A model generated the notes under the pieces. It was not told the DNA's origin. It saw nothing but the letters and a program-made list of their open reading frames with translations, and did no database searches. From Haloplanus vescus (lineage in GTDB: Archaea; Halobacteriota; Halobacteria; Halobacteriales; Haloferacaceae): a DNA stretch of 64,000 bases. The stretch lies in contig NZ_FNQT01000001.1 in the NCBI RefSeq assembly GCF_900107665.1, positions 479,742 through 543,741 of the forward strand, written 5' to 3'. Positions 18,780 to 26,871 of the stretch are shown one piece after another. Both the position numbers and the translations under genes were made by a program. The first letter of the stretch is position 1. Every line of letters begins with the position of its first letter.

Positions 18780-19052
18780 ATGCCGTCGCAACGCTGTGCC
18801 GAACGCGGCGATAGTCCCACGGCGGACGACTTTCCCGCCCGCCTCCGTCGGAGTGGCGTCGCCGTCGCGGAGCGAGAACTGGCGACGGCGCTGACGGCGC
18901 TCGACGGACTGACGCCGGCCCAGCGCCGGACCGTCGCCTGCATGGCGCATCGAATCGCCGCCGGCGTCCTCGACCCGGCGCGAGCGGCGGCCGACGACGA
19001 CCCTGCGGTCGCGCGACTGTTCGACCCGGAACATATTCGGGAGAGAGAGTAG
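18780..19052 (+). CDS. Stand-alone HemA C-terminal-dimerisation-like protein
   Basis: A 90-residue helical protein. The stretch ELATALTALDGLTPAQRRTVACMAHRIAAGVLDPARAA followed by VARLFDPEHI closely resembles the C-terminal dimerisation domain of glutamyl-tRNA reductase (HemA), but the NADPH and catalytic domains are absent. It starts 3 bases after the radical SAM stop, so it belongs to the operon. A helper in tetrapyrrole synthesis or a partner of the radical SAM enzyme is inferred. A truncated hemA remnant is unlikely because the frame has a normal start and clean ends. Confidence 0.75.
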   Translation: MPSQRCAERGDSPTADDFPARLRRSGVAVAERELATALTALDGLTPAQRRTVACMAHRIAAGVLDPARAAADDDPAVARLFDPEHIRERE

Positions 19053-19077
19053 GGCGTCCCGAGCTGTACCTACAGCC

Positions 19078-19608
19078 ATGTCACTCATCCCGCGCCCCGG
19101 TTCAAACGACGACGACGGGTTCGACGACTACGACGCCTTCGTCCCCGAACACGTTCCCGAACCAGGCCCGTTCCTCGACGGGCACGACGTGTTGGAGGGT
19201 CGCGACCACACCGCGTTCCACCGACTCACGCGACAGCTGTTCGAGGAGCGCACCGTCTACGACGTGACCTTCGGCTACAACCTCGCGCGCCTGAACCTCG
19301 ACGCGCGGCATCCGAACGCGGGGTACCGCTACGCCGTCGACGCGGACGACTCGAACGTCCTCCGCGCGGAGTTCACGCCGACGACGGAGTTCTGCCCGCA
19401 GAGCGACACGCTGGCGACGGCGTCGTTCCGCGCGTGGAACGCCGACGACGCGACCCACGAATTCGACCTCGTTCGCGTCCGCGTCGCGCCCATGCACGGC
19501 GCGAGCACGCGCATCAACGCCCGCCTCACGGACTTGGAGTCGACGTATCAGGAGACGGGCGAGATTCCGGACGAGGGCGAGTCGGCGGACGCGTCGAGTC
19601 CCTTCTAA
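19078..19608 (+). CDS. Conserved haloarchaeal protein in the peptide/radical SAM operon
   Basis: A 176-residue acidic protein. The conserved core is FGYNLARLNLDARHPNAGYRYAVDADDSNVLRAEFTPTTEFCPQSDTLATASFRAWN, then DLVRVRVAPMHGASTRINARLTDLE. A single cysteine in FCPQSD sits like the thiol of MIP18/DUF59-type iron-sulfur assembly factors, and the VRVRVAPMH strand fits the same small alpha-beta fold. This would suit maturation of an Fe-S or haem enzyme made by the neighbours. The assignment is tentative; I do not recognise the exact family. It is 25 bases downstream of the HemA-like gene. Confidence 0.72.
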   Translation: MSLIPRPGSNDDDGFDDYDAFVPEHVPEPGPFLDGHDVLEGRDHTAFHRLTRQLFEERTVYDVTFGYNLARLNLDARHPNAGYRYAVDADDSNVLRAEFTPTTEFCPQSDTLATASFRAWNADDATHEFDLVRVRVAPMHGASTRINARLTDLESTYQETGEIPDEGESADASSPF

Positions 19609-20927
19609 GACTGGTCGGCGTCGACGCCGCCCGTCGCCGCGCGGCGGAGCGACCCGGGCGCGTGTCGCCACACGACCAGCGCGACGTTCAGAGTGAACAC
19701 CGCGAGGCCGAACGCGAGGGCGCCGCCGCCGAGCGTCCGAACCGCAGCCTGACTGGCCCACTCGCCGGCGACGAGGAGCGCACCCCCGCCAGCGACGAGT
19801 ACGAGGTCCGCCGTTTCGAGGCGGTCGTCGTACAGGTCGTCTATCATGGGCACGTCCTCGAATCCCAGTCGGTCGCTGTACCGGTGGACCCAGACGAGGA
19901 AGGGGACGATGTGGTACAGCGTCCCGACGAGGACGAGGACGAAGACCATCGCGAGGAGGTGGGCCGTGCCCGGCGCTCCGAACGTCGCGTCGCCGGCGAG
20001 GGGGGCACGGAGCCACGCCGGAATCGTCAGGAGCGTCCAGAGCGCCAGCACGGGCACGAGAAGCCCGTAGCGAGTCAGCATCGGCGTCCACTCGACGCGG
20101 GCGTCGCGGAGTCGACGCCCGAGGACGACGACGACGGCGAGGACGCCCGCGAGGAGGAGCGCAGCGCCGAGGCGGGCGAGTGACGCGGCGCCGAGGAGTC
20201 GACCGGCCGCGAGTGCGACGACACCAATCGGATAGACCACCATCTCTGCACGCTGGAGCGCCCGGTCGGTGTCGTCGAGGTCGGTCTGGCCGAACATGGT
20301 GACGAGTTGGTAGAGCGCGCCGAAGACGGTGGTGAGGACGGCGCCGAAGAGAGCGAGGGTGGCGTGGGCGCTGACGACGGCACCGCGGGGCACTGCGGGG
20401 GCGAGAAACGGCACCACGAGGTCGACGGCCAAGCCGAGGCCGAGCGTCGTCAGCGCGACGAAGAAGGCAAGCGCGACGGCGAAGTGGCGTTCGGTCACGT
20501 CGAGCGGACGGCTGGCGGCGAGCGTCCGCCCCACGTTGTAGGCGAGCACCCAGAAGCCGGCGAGGACGAGGCCCCCGAAGACGGGGAGCGCCACGAGTCG
20601 GCCGGTCAGGAGGGCGGCGACGAAGCCGAGCAGTCCGCCGGTGAGGAGCCACAGCTGGGCGCTCGCGAGCCGCCGGGAGTGGAGCGCCGTCCCCGACCAG
20701 ACGGGGACGAACTGCGTCATCGCGCCCGCGATGGTGAGGCAGACGAAGCCCACGAGCAGTAGGTGGAGGTGGGCGAGGCGCGCGAACCCGGGGACGGACC
20801 AGAGGGTGTCGACGACGCCGAGGGCCGCGCCGGCGAGCAGGAACCCCAGCGCGACGACGAAGTGTCTGAGCGGGATTGCGAGCGGCGGCTGGCTGGACGT
20901 GTCCACGTCGCTGGGAACAGCGGCCAT
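19605..20927 (-). CDS. Polytopic haem-copper oxidase subunit I-like/NnrS-like protein
   Basis: The 440-residue membrane protein has about 12 helices with histidines at helix positions typical of haem ligation: HLHLLLVGFVC, HFAVALAFFV, HATLALFGAVLTTVFG and GTLYHIVPFLVWVHRYSDRLG. The layout recalls cytochrome oxidase/nitric oxide reductase catalytic subunits or NnrS, without an obvious CuB histidine triad. In haloarchaea such proteins accompany copper nitrite reductase genes. The CGAAC-N2-GTTCG operator 38 nt before its ATG links it to the peptide operon, whose last gene it overlaps tail-to-tail by 4 bases. Confidence 0.78.
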   Translation of the reverse strand: MAAVPSDVDTSSQPPLAIPLRHFVVALGFLLAGAALGVVDTLWSVPGFARLAHLHLLLVGFVCLTIAGAMTQFVPVWSGTALHSRRLASAQLWLLTGGLLGFVAALLTGRLVALPVFGGLVLAGFWVLAYNVGRTLAASRPLDVTERHFAVALAFFVALTTLGLGLAVDLVVPFLAPAVPRGAVVSAHATLALFGAVLTTVFGALYQLVTMFGQTDLDDTDRALQRAEMVVYPIGVVALAAGRLLGAASLARLGAALLLAGVLAVVVVLGRRLRDARVEWTPMLTRYGLLVPVLALWTLLTIPAWLRAPLAGDATFGAPGTAHLLAMVFVLVLVGTLYHIVPFLVWVHRYSDRLGFEDVPMIDDLYDDRLETADLVLVAGGGALLVAGEWASQAAVRTLGGGALAFGLAVFTLNVALVVWRHAPGSLRRAATGGVDADQS

Positions 20928-20965
20928 ATCTGAATATAAAGGACCGGTCGCCCTGAGTCTCGCGG

Positions 20966-20977
20966 CGAACGTGTTCG
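20966..20977 (-). promoter_or_regulatory. CGAAC-N2-GTTCG operator, oxidase-like gene
   Basis: Third copy of the inverted repeat in this region, again 38 bases from the start codon. An AT-rich stretch (TTTATATTCA on the coding strand) lies only 4 bases before the ATG, too close for a leaderless TATA box. Confidence 0.7.
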
Positions 20978-21017
20978 GGGTCGTGTGAGACGCGTCGGCG
21001 ACACCGCCCGAACCGGG

Positions 21018-21026
21018 TTTTTAATA
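21018..21026 (+). promoter_or_regulatory. TATA box of RHH-like gene
   Basis: TTTTTAATA lies 24-32 nt before the ATG, the distance expected for a leaderless haloarchaeal transcript. It supports that ATG over the GTG three codons upstream. Confidence 0.6.
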
Positions 21027-21049
21027 CGTGGGGCGTTTGAGTGCCGGAT

Positions 21050-21295
21050 ATGCCAACCGCCGAAGTTTCGCTCCCGGACGACGTGGACATCGAGATTCGA
21101 CAGCTCATCGAGGAAGGCGAGTTCATCAACCGCGACCAGGCCGTCGAGGAACTCCTGTCGCTCGGCGTGTCGGCCTACACGACCGAGGAGTCGACGAGTC
21201 AGGTCGCGGACGAAGACCTGTTCACGCAGGTCGTTGAGGACCAGCAAGACCCAGCAATGCGGAACGAAGGCGGCGACGACGAACGCACGCTGTAA
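21050..21295 (+). CDS. Ribbon-helix-helix-like small protein
   Basis: An 81-residue protein. The N-terminal half, MPTAEVSLPDDVDIEIRQLIEEGEFINRDQAVEELLSLGVSAY, has the beta strand, helix, loop and helix pattern of CopG-type ribbon-helix-helix DNA-binding proteins. An acidic disordered tail follows. It may be a transcription regulator acting as a dimer. It converges on the argininosuccinate-lyase-like gene with 3 bases between the stops. Confidence 0.75.
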   Translation: MPTAEVSLPDDVDIEIRQLIEEGEFINRDQAVEELLSLGVSAYTTEESTSQVADEDLFTQVVEDQQDPAMRNEGGDDERTL

Positions 21296-21298
21296 GCG

Positions 21299-22552
21299 CT
21301 ACTCGGCAAGCAGATTCGCGGACATCGCGTCGAACTGCTCGCGTTCGTCCGCCCAGAACGAGCGCAGGTCGCCGATTGGCTGGTTGACGGGTTCCGCTAC
21401 CTCGGAGTGTGTCTCGTACTCCTGACTCTGCTTGACCTCGTGGTAGGCGTCTCGGAAGGCCATCCCTCCTTTGACTTTCTGGTTGGCGGTGTAGGCGGCG
21501 AAGATGCCGTCGTCGATTTCGAAGTCGTCGGAGAGTTCGAGGCTCTCGACGAGTGGTGTGAGGATGTCGAGCGTCGCCCGAACGGTGTCGATACCCTCGA
21601 TGAGGTGGCCCTTCGTCTGCTGGCTATCGCGGTTGTAGCCGCTCGGGAGTTTGCCGATGATTCGGCGGATGGCCTCCTTGCCGGCCGACACCTCCTCGGC
21701 TTTCGCCCGCGCGAGTTCGAGGATGTCGGGGTTGCGCTTCTGGGGCATGATGGAACTGCCCGTCGTGTAGTCGTCGGCGAGTTCGAAGAACTGCTGGTCC
21801 TCGGAGAAGTTGATGACGTCCTCGGCCAGTTTCTGCACGTCGAGCATCACCAAATCGAGCGCCTGCAACAGTTGCAGTTCCTGTTTCCCGCGGTTCGAAC
21901 AGTAGATGGGGTTATGCTGTTTCTGCGAGAAGCCGAGGAGGTCGGTCGTCAGGTCGCGGTCGATGTCGAGACTGGTGCCGTACGACGCCGCGGCGCCCAG
22001 CGGGTTGCTGTCGATTATCCGATAGGTCGCGCGGAGTGATTTCAGGTCGTCGATGAGCGCGTCGACGTAGCTCGACGCCCACAACCCCGTCGAAGACGGC
22101 ATCGCCTGTTGCTGGTGGGTGTAGCCGGGGATGAGCATGTTCTTCTCCTCGGCGAAGGTGCTGAGCGCGTCGATAAAGTCCAGCAGTCGGTGCGCCAGGT
22201 CGATGGTCGCGTCTTTCATGAACAGGCGCGTGTCGACGAAAATCTGGTCGTTGCGAGAGCGGGCGAGGTGCATCTTCTTGCCCGCCTCCGTTCGCTGGGT
22301 GACGCGTTCCTCGACGAACGTGTGAACGTCCTCACCCTCCACCTCGTCGGCCTCGTGATAGAGGTCGGTCAGGGCCGCGCGAAGTTCGTCGAGTTCGGTG
22401 TCGGTCACGAACCCCTGCCGGTTGAGCATCGTGACGTGGGCGAGGTTCGTCAGCACGTCGTACGGGAGAAACCGGTTCTCGAACTCCTTTGGCTCCATCG
22501 TGTACTGCAACGTCGCCTCGCTGGCCGAGTGCTCGGTGTTCTCCCAAAGCAT
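21299..22552 (-). CDS. Argininosuccinate lyase-like enzyme of the fumarase/aspartase superfamily
   Basis: The 417-residue protein carries the superfamily signature TGSSIMPQKRNPD. Variants of argininosuccinate lyase (ASL) motifs are present: MHLARSRNDQIF (usually MHTARSRNDQ) and GYTHQQQAMP (usually GYTHLQRAQP). It is shorter than typical ArgH and starts directly at the LPYDVLTNLAHVTML helix. It may be a true ArgH paralogue or a lyase for another aspartyl adduct. The neighbour is a beta-keto acid cleavage enzyme 65 bases upstream on the same strand, and no argG is in view, which argues for a catabolic role. The exact substrate is open. Confidence 0.78.
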   Translation of the reverse strand: MLWENTEHSASEATLQYTMEPKEFENRFLPYDVLTNLAHVTMLNRQGFVTDTELDELRAALTDLYHEADEVEGEDVHTFVEERVTQRTEAGKKMHLARSRNDQIFVDTRLFMKDATIDLAHRLLDFIDALSTFAEEKNMLIPGYTHQQQAMPSSTGLWASSYVDALIDDLKSLRATYRIIDSNPLGAAASYGTSLDIDRDLTTDLLGFSQKQHNPIYCSNRGKQELQLLQALDLVMLDVQKLAEDVINFSEDQQFFELADDYTTGSSIMPQKRNPDILELARAKAEEVSAGKEAIRRIIGKLPSGYNRDSQQTKGHLIEGIDTVRATLDILTPLVESLELSDDFEIDDGIFAAYTANQKVKGGMAFRDAYHEVKQSQEYETHSEVAEPVNQPIGDLRSFWADEREQFDAMSANLLAE

Positions 22553-22617
22553 GCACTCGCGTACCCGCAGACTGCACTAAAGGGTTTTGTACCGCCTCGG
22601 TCCGGGCGGCCAGCGGG

Positions 22618-23553
22618 TCAGACTGCCGTTTCCGACTGCCCCTTCAGGCCGAGGAACTCACGGACTTCGTCGGGCGTGGCTATCTCCCTGCCAGCGACTT
22701 CGCGCGTCAAGCGCACCATCTTCTCGACGAGTTCGGCGTTGCTCTCCGCGAGGCGCCCGCGTTCGAGAAAGAGGTTGTCTTCGAGGCCGACGCGGGCGTG
22801 TCCGCCCATCGACACCGCCTGCGTGCCGAGGGGGAACTCCTTGCGTCCGGCGCCGATAGCCGAGAAGGAGTAGTCGTCGCCGAACAGGTCGTCCGCGATG
22901 TCGACGAGGTGAGAGAGGTTCTTCGCCGACGCGCCGATGCCGCCGTGGATGCCCATCACGAACTGGATGTGAAGCGGCGTCGAGAGCAAGCCCCGGTCGA
23001 CGAGGTGTTTCGCGTTGTAGAGGTGGCCCACGTCGTACACCTCGAGTTCGGGGACAGTGCCGTGCTCGTCAAAGATTGGGAGGATAGATTCGAGGTCCTC
23101 GAACGTGTTTCGGAAGACGTTGTCCCGAGAGGCTTCGAGGTGTTCCGGTTCCCAGTCGTATTCGAACTCGTCGAAAGCGTCGGCCATCTGGTAGAGGCCG
23201 AAGTTGATGGAACCCATGTTACAGGAGGCCATCTCGGGTTCGAGCGCTGGCACGACGGAGATGCGCTCCTCGACGGGCATCGTCGGGTTGCCCCCAGTCG
23301 TCGGTTGGACGATGGCGTCACATTCGGCTTCGACGGTTTCGGCCACCTGCCGGAACAGGTCGAGGTCGGTGACGGGTTCACCCGTCTCTTCGTCACGGAC
23401 GTGTATGTGGACGATGCTCGCGCCCGCCTCCGCGGCGGCGATGGCCTCTGCCGCGATTTCCTCGGCGGTGATGGGGAGGTGTGGCGACATGGTCGGCGTG
23501 TGAATGGCCCCGGTCACCGCACACGAGATGATGGTCTTCTCGAAGTCGCGCAT
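22618..23553 (-). CDS. Beta-keto acid cleavage enzyme (BKACE, DUF849)
   Basis: The 311-residue zinc-dependent enzyme condenses a beta-keto acid with acetyl-CoA and releases acetoacetate plus a CoA ester. The family start KTIISCAVTGAIHTPTMSPHLPIT, the metal-binding IVHIHVRDEETGEPV, the QPTTGGNP loop and the late FSAIGAGRKEFPLGTQAVSMGGHARVGLEDN are all present. Its substrate (for example 3-keto-5-aminohexanoate or dehydrocarnitine) cannot be told. ATG 27 bases upstream would add MVVSPVRWG; the inner ATG matches family starts better. It is probably co-transcribed with the lyase-like gene. Confidence 0.88.
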   Translation of the reverse strand: MRDFEKTIISCAVTGAIHTPTMSPHLPITAEEIAAEAIAAAEAGASIVHIHVRDEETGEPVTDLDLFRQVAETVEAECDAIVQPTTGGNPTMPVEERISVVPALEPEMASCNMGSINFGLYQMADAFDEFEYDWEPEHLEASRDNVFRNTFEDLESILPIFDEHGTVPELEVYDVGHLYNAKHLVDRGLLSTPLHIQFVMGIHGGIGASAKNLSHLVDIADDLFGDDYSFSAIGAGRKEFPLGTQAVSMGGHARVGLEDNLFLERGRLAESNAELVEKMVRLTREVAGREIATPDEVREFLGLKGQSETAV

Positions 23554-23637
23554 GCCCCATCGCACGGGGGAGACGACCATAGTAGTATGGCTCGACTCCC
23601 CGAACCCTCTTGGCTCGGGGTGGGGTACGCGGAGGTA

Positions 23638-24405
23638 ATGGACCGACACGACATGGCCGTCGAGGCGGCCCGGGCGGGCGCCGACCTCGCCATGGAGCTG
23701 TTTCGGACGACTCTCGAGGTGGAGACGAAGTCGTCGGCCACCGACTACGTCACCGAGGCCGACCGGGGCGCCCAACGACGCGTAATCGAGCGCATCGCGG
23801 AGGAGTTCCCCGACGACGCCATCGTCGGCGAGGAGGGCGACCAGCGTTCCCGCCTGCGCCCCGGTGAGACGGCGTGGGTCGTCGACCCCATCGACGGCAC
23901 GACGAACTACGTCCGCGGCCTGCCCATCTGGGTGACGAGCGTCGCGGCCGTCGAGGACGGCGAGACGGTGGCCGCCGCGAACGTCTGGCCGGCACTCGAC
24001 ACCGAGTACCACGCGGGCACGCACGGCGTCACCTGCGATGGCGACGCGACGACGGTGAGCGAGGTGACCGACATCGGGTCGAGTCTCGTCGCGCCGACGC
24101 TCCGCTACGACCGGGAGTACACGTACGCGGCGTTGCTCGATTCCATCTCGCCCGTCGTGGGCGATATTCGTCGCCTCGGCTCCGCGCAGGCGACGCTCTC
24201 ACTCGTCGCCGACGGCCGCCTCGACGCCGCCGTCGGTCTCCTCGAAACGCACCCGTGGGACACCGTCGCCGGCGTCCACCTCGTCGAACGCGCTGGGGGG
24301 CGAGTGACGGATTTGGACGGCAACCCGTGGACGCCGGCGAGTGAAGGCATCGTCGCCTCGAACGGCGATATTCACGAGGAGCTGCTCGCGGCGCTGCCCG
24401 AGTGA
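23638..24405 (+). CDS. Inositol monophosphatase family protein
   Basis: The 255-residue phosphatase has the family motifs: GEEGD (metal-binding glutamate), WVVDPIDGTTNYVRGLP (DPIDGT signature) and the late HPWDTVAGVHLVERAGGRVTDLDG. In archaea these Mg-dependent enzymes act on inositol-1-phosphate and often also on fructose-1,6-bisphosphate. The start MDRHDMAVEAARAGADLAMELF was chosen for its match to the usual N-terminal helix; an ATG 51 bases upstream is in frame but gives an unconserved start. It diverges from the BKACE gene. Confidence 0.92.
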   Translation: MDRHDMAVEAARAGADLAMELFRTTLEVETKSSATDYVTEADRGAQRRVIERIAEEFPDDAIVGEEGDQRSRLRPGETAWVVDPIDGTTNYVRGLPIWVTSVAAVEDGETVAAANVWPALDTEYHAGTHGVTCDGDATTVSEVTDIGSSLVAPTLRYDREYTYAALLDSISPVVGDIRRLGSAQATLSLVADGRLDAAVGLLETHPWDTVAGVHLVERAGGRVTDLDGNPWTPASEGIVASNGDIHEELLAALPE

Positions 24406-24455
24406 GTAGCGATCGATACACCGAATTCAAGTGTGTCAGTTGAGAGTTATTTCAT

Positions 24456-24662
24456 GTGGACCTACTGCATCTACTCGTGGGGATTGGGTCTGCGCTGCTC
24501 GGCGTCGCGTACATCTTGGTCCCTAACTGGCTCTATCACTTCGGCCTCGACTCCTTGCGTGACACACAGTCAGCTCCGTCCGAACCATCCGATCTGCTGC
24601 TGTGGACGTTCCGATTTATCGGAGTGTGTCTCGTCATCGTGAGTGTCGCATACGTGGTCTGA
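24456..24662 (+). CDS. Small two-helix membrane protein
   Basis: A 68-residue protein with two hydrophobic helices (LLHLLVGIGSALLGVAYILV and LLLWTFRFIGVCLVIVSVAYVV) joined by a loop containing NWLYHFGLDSLRD and PSEPSD. The layout resembles small DUF6199-type membrane proteins. It begins with GTG; an overlapping ATG two bases upstream is in another frame. GC content is lower than in neighbouring genes. The function is unknown, and the gene call rests on the clean hydrophobic pattern. Confidence 0.55.
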   Translation: MDLLHLLVGIGSALLGVAYILVPNWLYHFGLDSLRDTQSAPSEPSDLLLWTFRFIGVCLVIVSVAYVV

Positions 24663-24824
24663 GACACACCAAGCCACACTTCGCTGGGTGTGAGAGTGAC
24701 CGCTATCCTCTATTTTCACGTCACGACAGCGGAATATTGTAGCACAGTGGTTGTGTCGAACGATGGAATCCCGACGTTCTGAATCATTTCTAGGACGGGC
24801 GACCACACCCCCGACACACGAAAA

Positions 24825-24832
24825 CATATTAC
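24825..24832 (+). promoter_or_regulatory. TATA box of acyl-CoA synthetase gene
   Basis: CATATTAC lies 24-31 nt before the ATG, consistent with a leaderless transcript, in the AT-rich end of the 193-base intergenic stretch. Confidence 0.55.
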
Positions 24833-24855
24833 TCGCGCCGGATGCAGTTCGGAGC

Positions 24856-26862
24856 ATGAGCCGAGAACGGGCACAGCAGACCGACGACGTCGTCTACCAC
24901 CCCTCTCGGGAGTTCGTCGAGTCGACGAACGTCTGGGAGTTCATGCAGACCTACGACATCGACGACTACGACGAGTTGATAGCGCGCACCACCTCGCGCG
25001 TCGAGGGCGAACCGCGCTCCGGCGTGACGTGGTTCTGGGACGAACTCGTCGACTACCTCGACATCGAATTCAACGAGGGGTACGACGCCGTCCGGAACGA
25101 TGCCGAGGGCCCGCAGTTCACGCAGTGGTTCCCCGGCGGGAAACTCAACGCCGCGCACAACACGGTTGACCGCTACGCGGCGGCCGACTCGGACCGCCGC
25201 AACACGGTCGCCTGCATCTGGGAGGGCGAACCCGGCGACGTGCGCGAGGTGACGTATCACGAACTCGCCAAGCAGTCCAACCGCGTGGCGAACTACCTCG
25301 AATCCCGGGGCGTCGGCACGGGCGACACCGTCGGCCTGTATATGCCGATGGTGCCCGAGGTGGTCTCGATTCTCTACGGCTGTTTCAAGGTGGGCGCCGT
25401 CGCCGTCCCCATCTTCTCCGGATTCGGCGTCGACGCCACCGCGACCCGCATCGGCGACGCGGAGTGTTCGGTGCTCTTCACGGGCGACGGGTTCTACCGC
25501 CGCGGCAGTCAGGTGACGCTGAAGGCGGCGGCCGACGACGCCATCGAACAGGCGGGCCACGTCGAACACACCGTCGTCTACGACCGTCTCGGCCTCGTCA
25601 GCGACGGCGAGATTCCGTGGGACGACGACCGAGACGAGCGCTGGGCGGACGTCGTCGAGACGGCCGACGACGACTACGACACCAAGTCCCTGCCCGCGAA
25701 TCAGGAGTCGATGCTCCTCTACTCCTCGGGGACGACGGGGAAACCGAAGGGCATCGTCCACACCCACGCCGGCGCCCTGATGCAGGCGGCCAAGGAGGTG
25801 TACTTCGGGATGGACCTCAAGCCCTCGGACCGCTTCTTCTGGGTGAGCGACATCGGCTGGATGATGGGTCCGTGGACGCTGATGGGCACGCACGCCCACG
25901 GCGGGACGGTGGTGATGTACGAGGGGGCGCCCGACCACCCCGAACCCGACCGCTTCTGGGAGCTCATCGACGACCACGGCGTCACGCAGTTCGGCATCTC
26001 GCCCACCGCGATTCGCGCGCTCCGCAAGCGTGGCGACGAGTGGGTTGAGGGTCACGACCTGTCCAGTCTGCGCTTGCTGGGGTCGACGGGCGAACCGTGG
26101 GACGCCGAGTCGTGGCTCTGGTTCCACGAGGAGGTCGGCGGCGGCGACACGCCAATCATCAACATCTCGGGCGGCACGGAGATAATGGGCTGTTTCCTGA
26201 TGCCCATGCCCATCACGCCGCTCAAGCCCTGCACCCTCGGCGGCCCGGGGTTGGGGATGGATATCGACATCGTGGACCGCGAGGGCGACTCCATCGCCGA
26301 GACGAACGACCGGGGATTCCTCGTCGCGCGCGACTCCTGTCCCAGCATGACCAAGTCGCTCTGGAGCGGCGACGACCGATATCTGGAGGAGTACTGGAGT
26401 TCGTGGCCCGACCTCTGGGACCACGGCGACTGGGCACAGCAAGACGAAGACGGGTTCTGGTTCCTCCACGGCCGCGCCGACGACGCCCTCAACGTCGCGG
26501 GCCGGAAGGTCGGCCCCGCGGAAGTCGAGGGCGCGGCGATGGAACACGAGGCGGTGAATCAGGCCGCCGCCGTGGGCGCCCCCGACGACACGACGGGCAC
26601 CGCCGTCGTCCTCTACGTCGTCCTCGAAGCCGGCGCGACGGAGAGCGAGGACCTCCGCGAGGCAGTTCGCGATACCGTGGGCGCGGAACTCGGCAAGCCC
26701 TTCCGCCCGCGCGAAGTGCTGTTCGTCGACGCCTTCCCCAAGACCCAGAGCGGGAAGATAATCCGCCGCGCCATCGAAGCCGTCTACCGCGGCGAGGAAC
26801 TCGGCGACATGAGCAGCATCGAGAACCCCGACGTGTTGGACGATATCGAGGACGCGCGGTAG
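24856..26862 (+). CDS. AMP-forming acyl-CoA synthetase (acetyl-CoA synthetase-like)
   Basis: The 668-residue adenylating enzyme activates a carboxylic acid with ATP and CoA. Visible motifs are YSSGTTGKPKGIVHTH (phosphate loop), SDIGWMMGPW, NISGGTEIMGC, the HGRADDALNVAGRKVGPAEVEG hinge, and the C-terminal KTQSGKIIRR with the catalytic lysine. An ACS-type N-terminal segment (GVTWFWDELVDYLDIEFNEGYD, then WFPGGKLNAAHNTVDR) is present. Length and the N-terminal domain favour acetyl- or propionyl-CoA synthetase over a long-chain ligase. It may feed the BKACE or alcohol-dehydrogenase enzymes nearby, but no operon link is visible. Confidence 0.9.
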   Translation: MSRERAQQTDDVVYHPSREFVESTNVWEFMQTYDIDDYDELIARTTSRVEGEPRSGVTWFWDELVDYLDIEFNEGYDAVRNDAEGPQFTQWFPGGKLNAAHNTVDRYAAADSDRRNTVACIWEGEPGDVREVTYHELAKQSNRVANYLESRGVGTGDTVGLYMPMVPEVVSILYGCFKVGAVAVPIFSGFGVDATATRIGDAECSVLFTGDGFYRRGSQVTLKAAADDAIEQAGHVEHTVVYDRLGLVSDGEIPWDDDRDERWADVVETADDDYDTKSLPANQESMLLYSSGTTGKPKGIVHTHAGALMQAAKEVYFGMDLKPSDRFFWVSDIGWMMGPWTLMGTHAHGGTVVMYEGAPDHPEPDRFWELIDDHGVTQFGISPTAIRALRKRGDEWVEGHDLSSLRLLGSTGEPWDAESWLWFHEEVGGGDTPIINISGGTEIMGCFLMPMPITPLKPCTLGGPGLGMDIDIVDREGDSIAETNDRGFLVARDSCPSMTKSLWSGDDRYLEEYWSSWPDLWDHGDWAQQDEDGFWFLHGRADDALNVAGRKVGPAEVEGAAMEHEAVNQAAAVGAPDDTTGTAVVLYVVLEAGATESEDLREAVRDTVGAELGKPFRPREVLFVDAFPKTQSGKIIRRAIEAVYRGEELGDMSSIENPDVLDDIEDAR

Positions 26863-26871
26863 GGGACGTAC

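Noticed and set aside
19146..19158. A fourth CGAAC-N2-GTTCG-like site.
   Set aside because: It lies inside a coding region and has a mismatch in the last arm base (GTTCC).
17667..21129. Long minus-strand frames across the radical SAM and HemA-like genes and across the oxidase-like gene in another frame.
   Set aside because: Arg-, Ser- and Pro-rich low-quality sequence, no motifs, and plus-strand genes form a tight operon.
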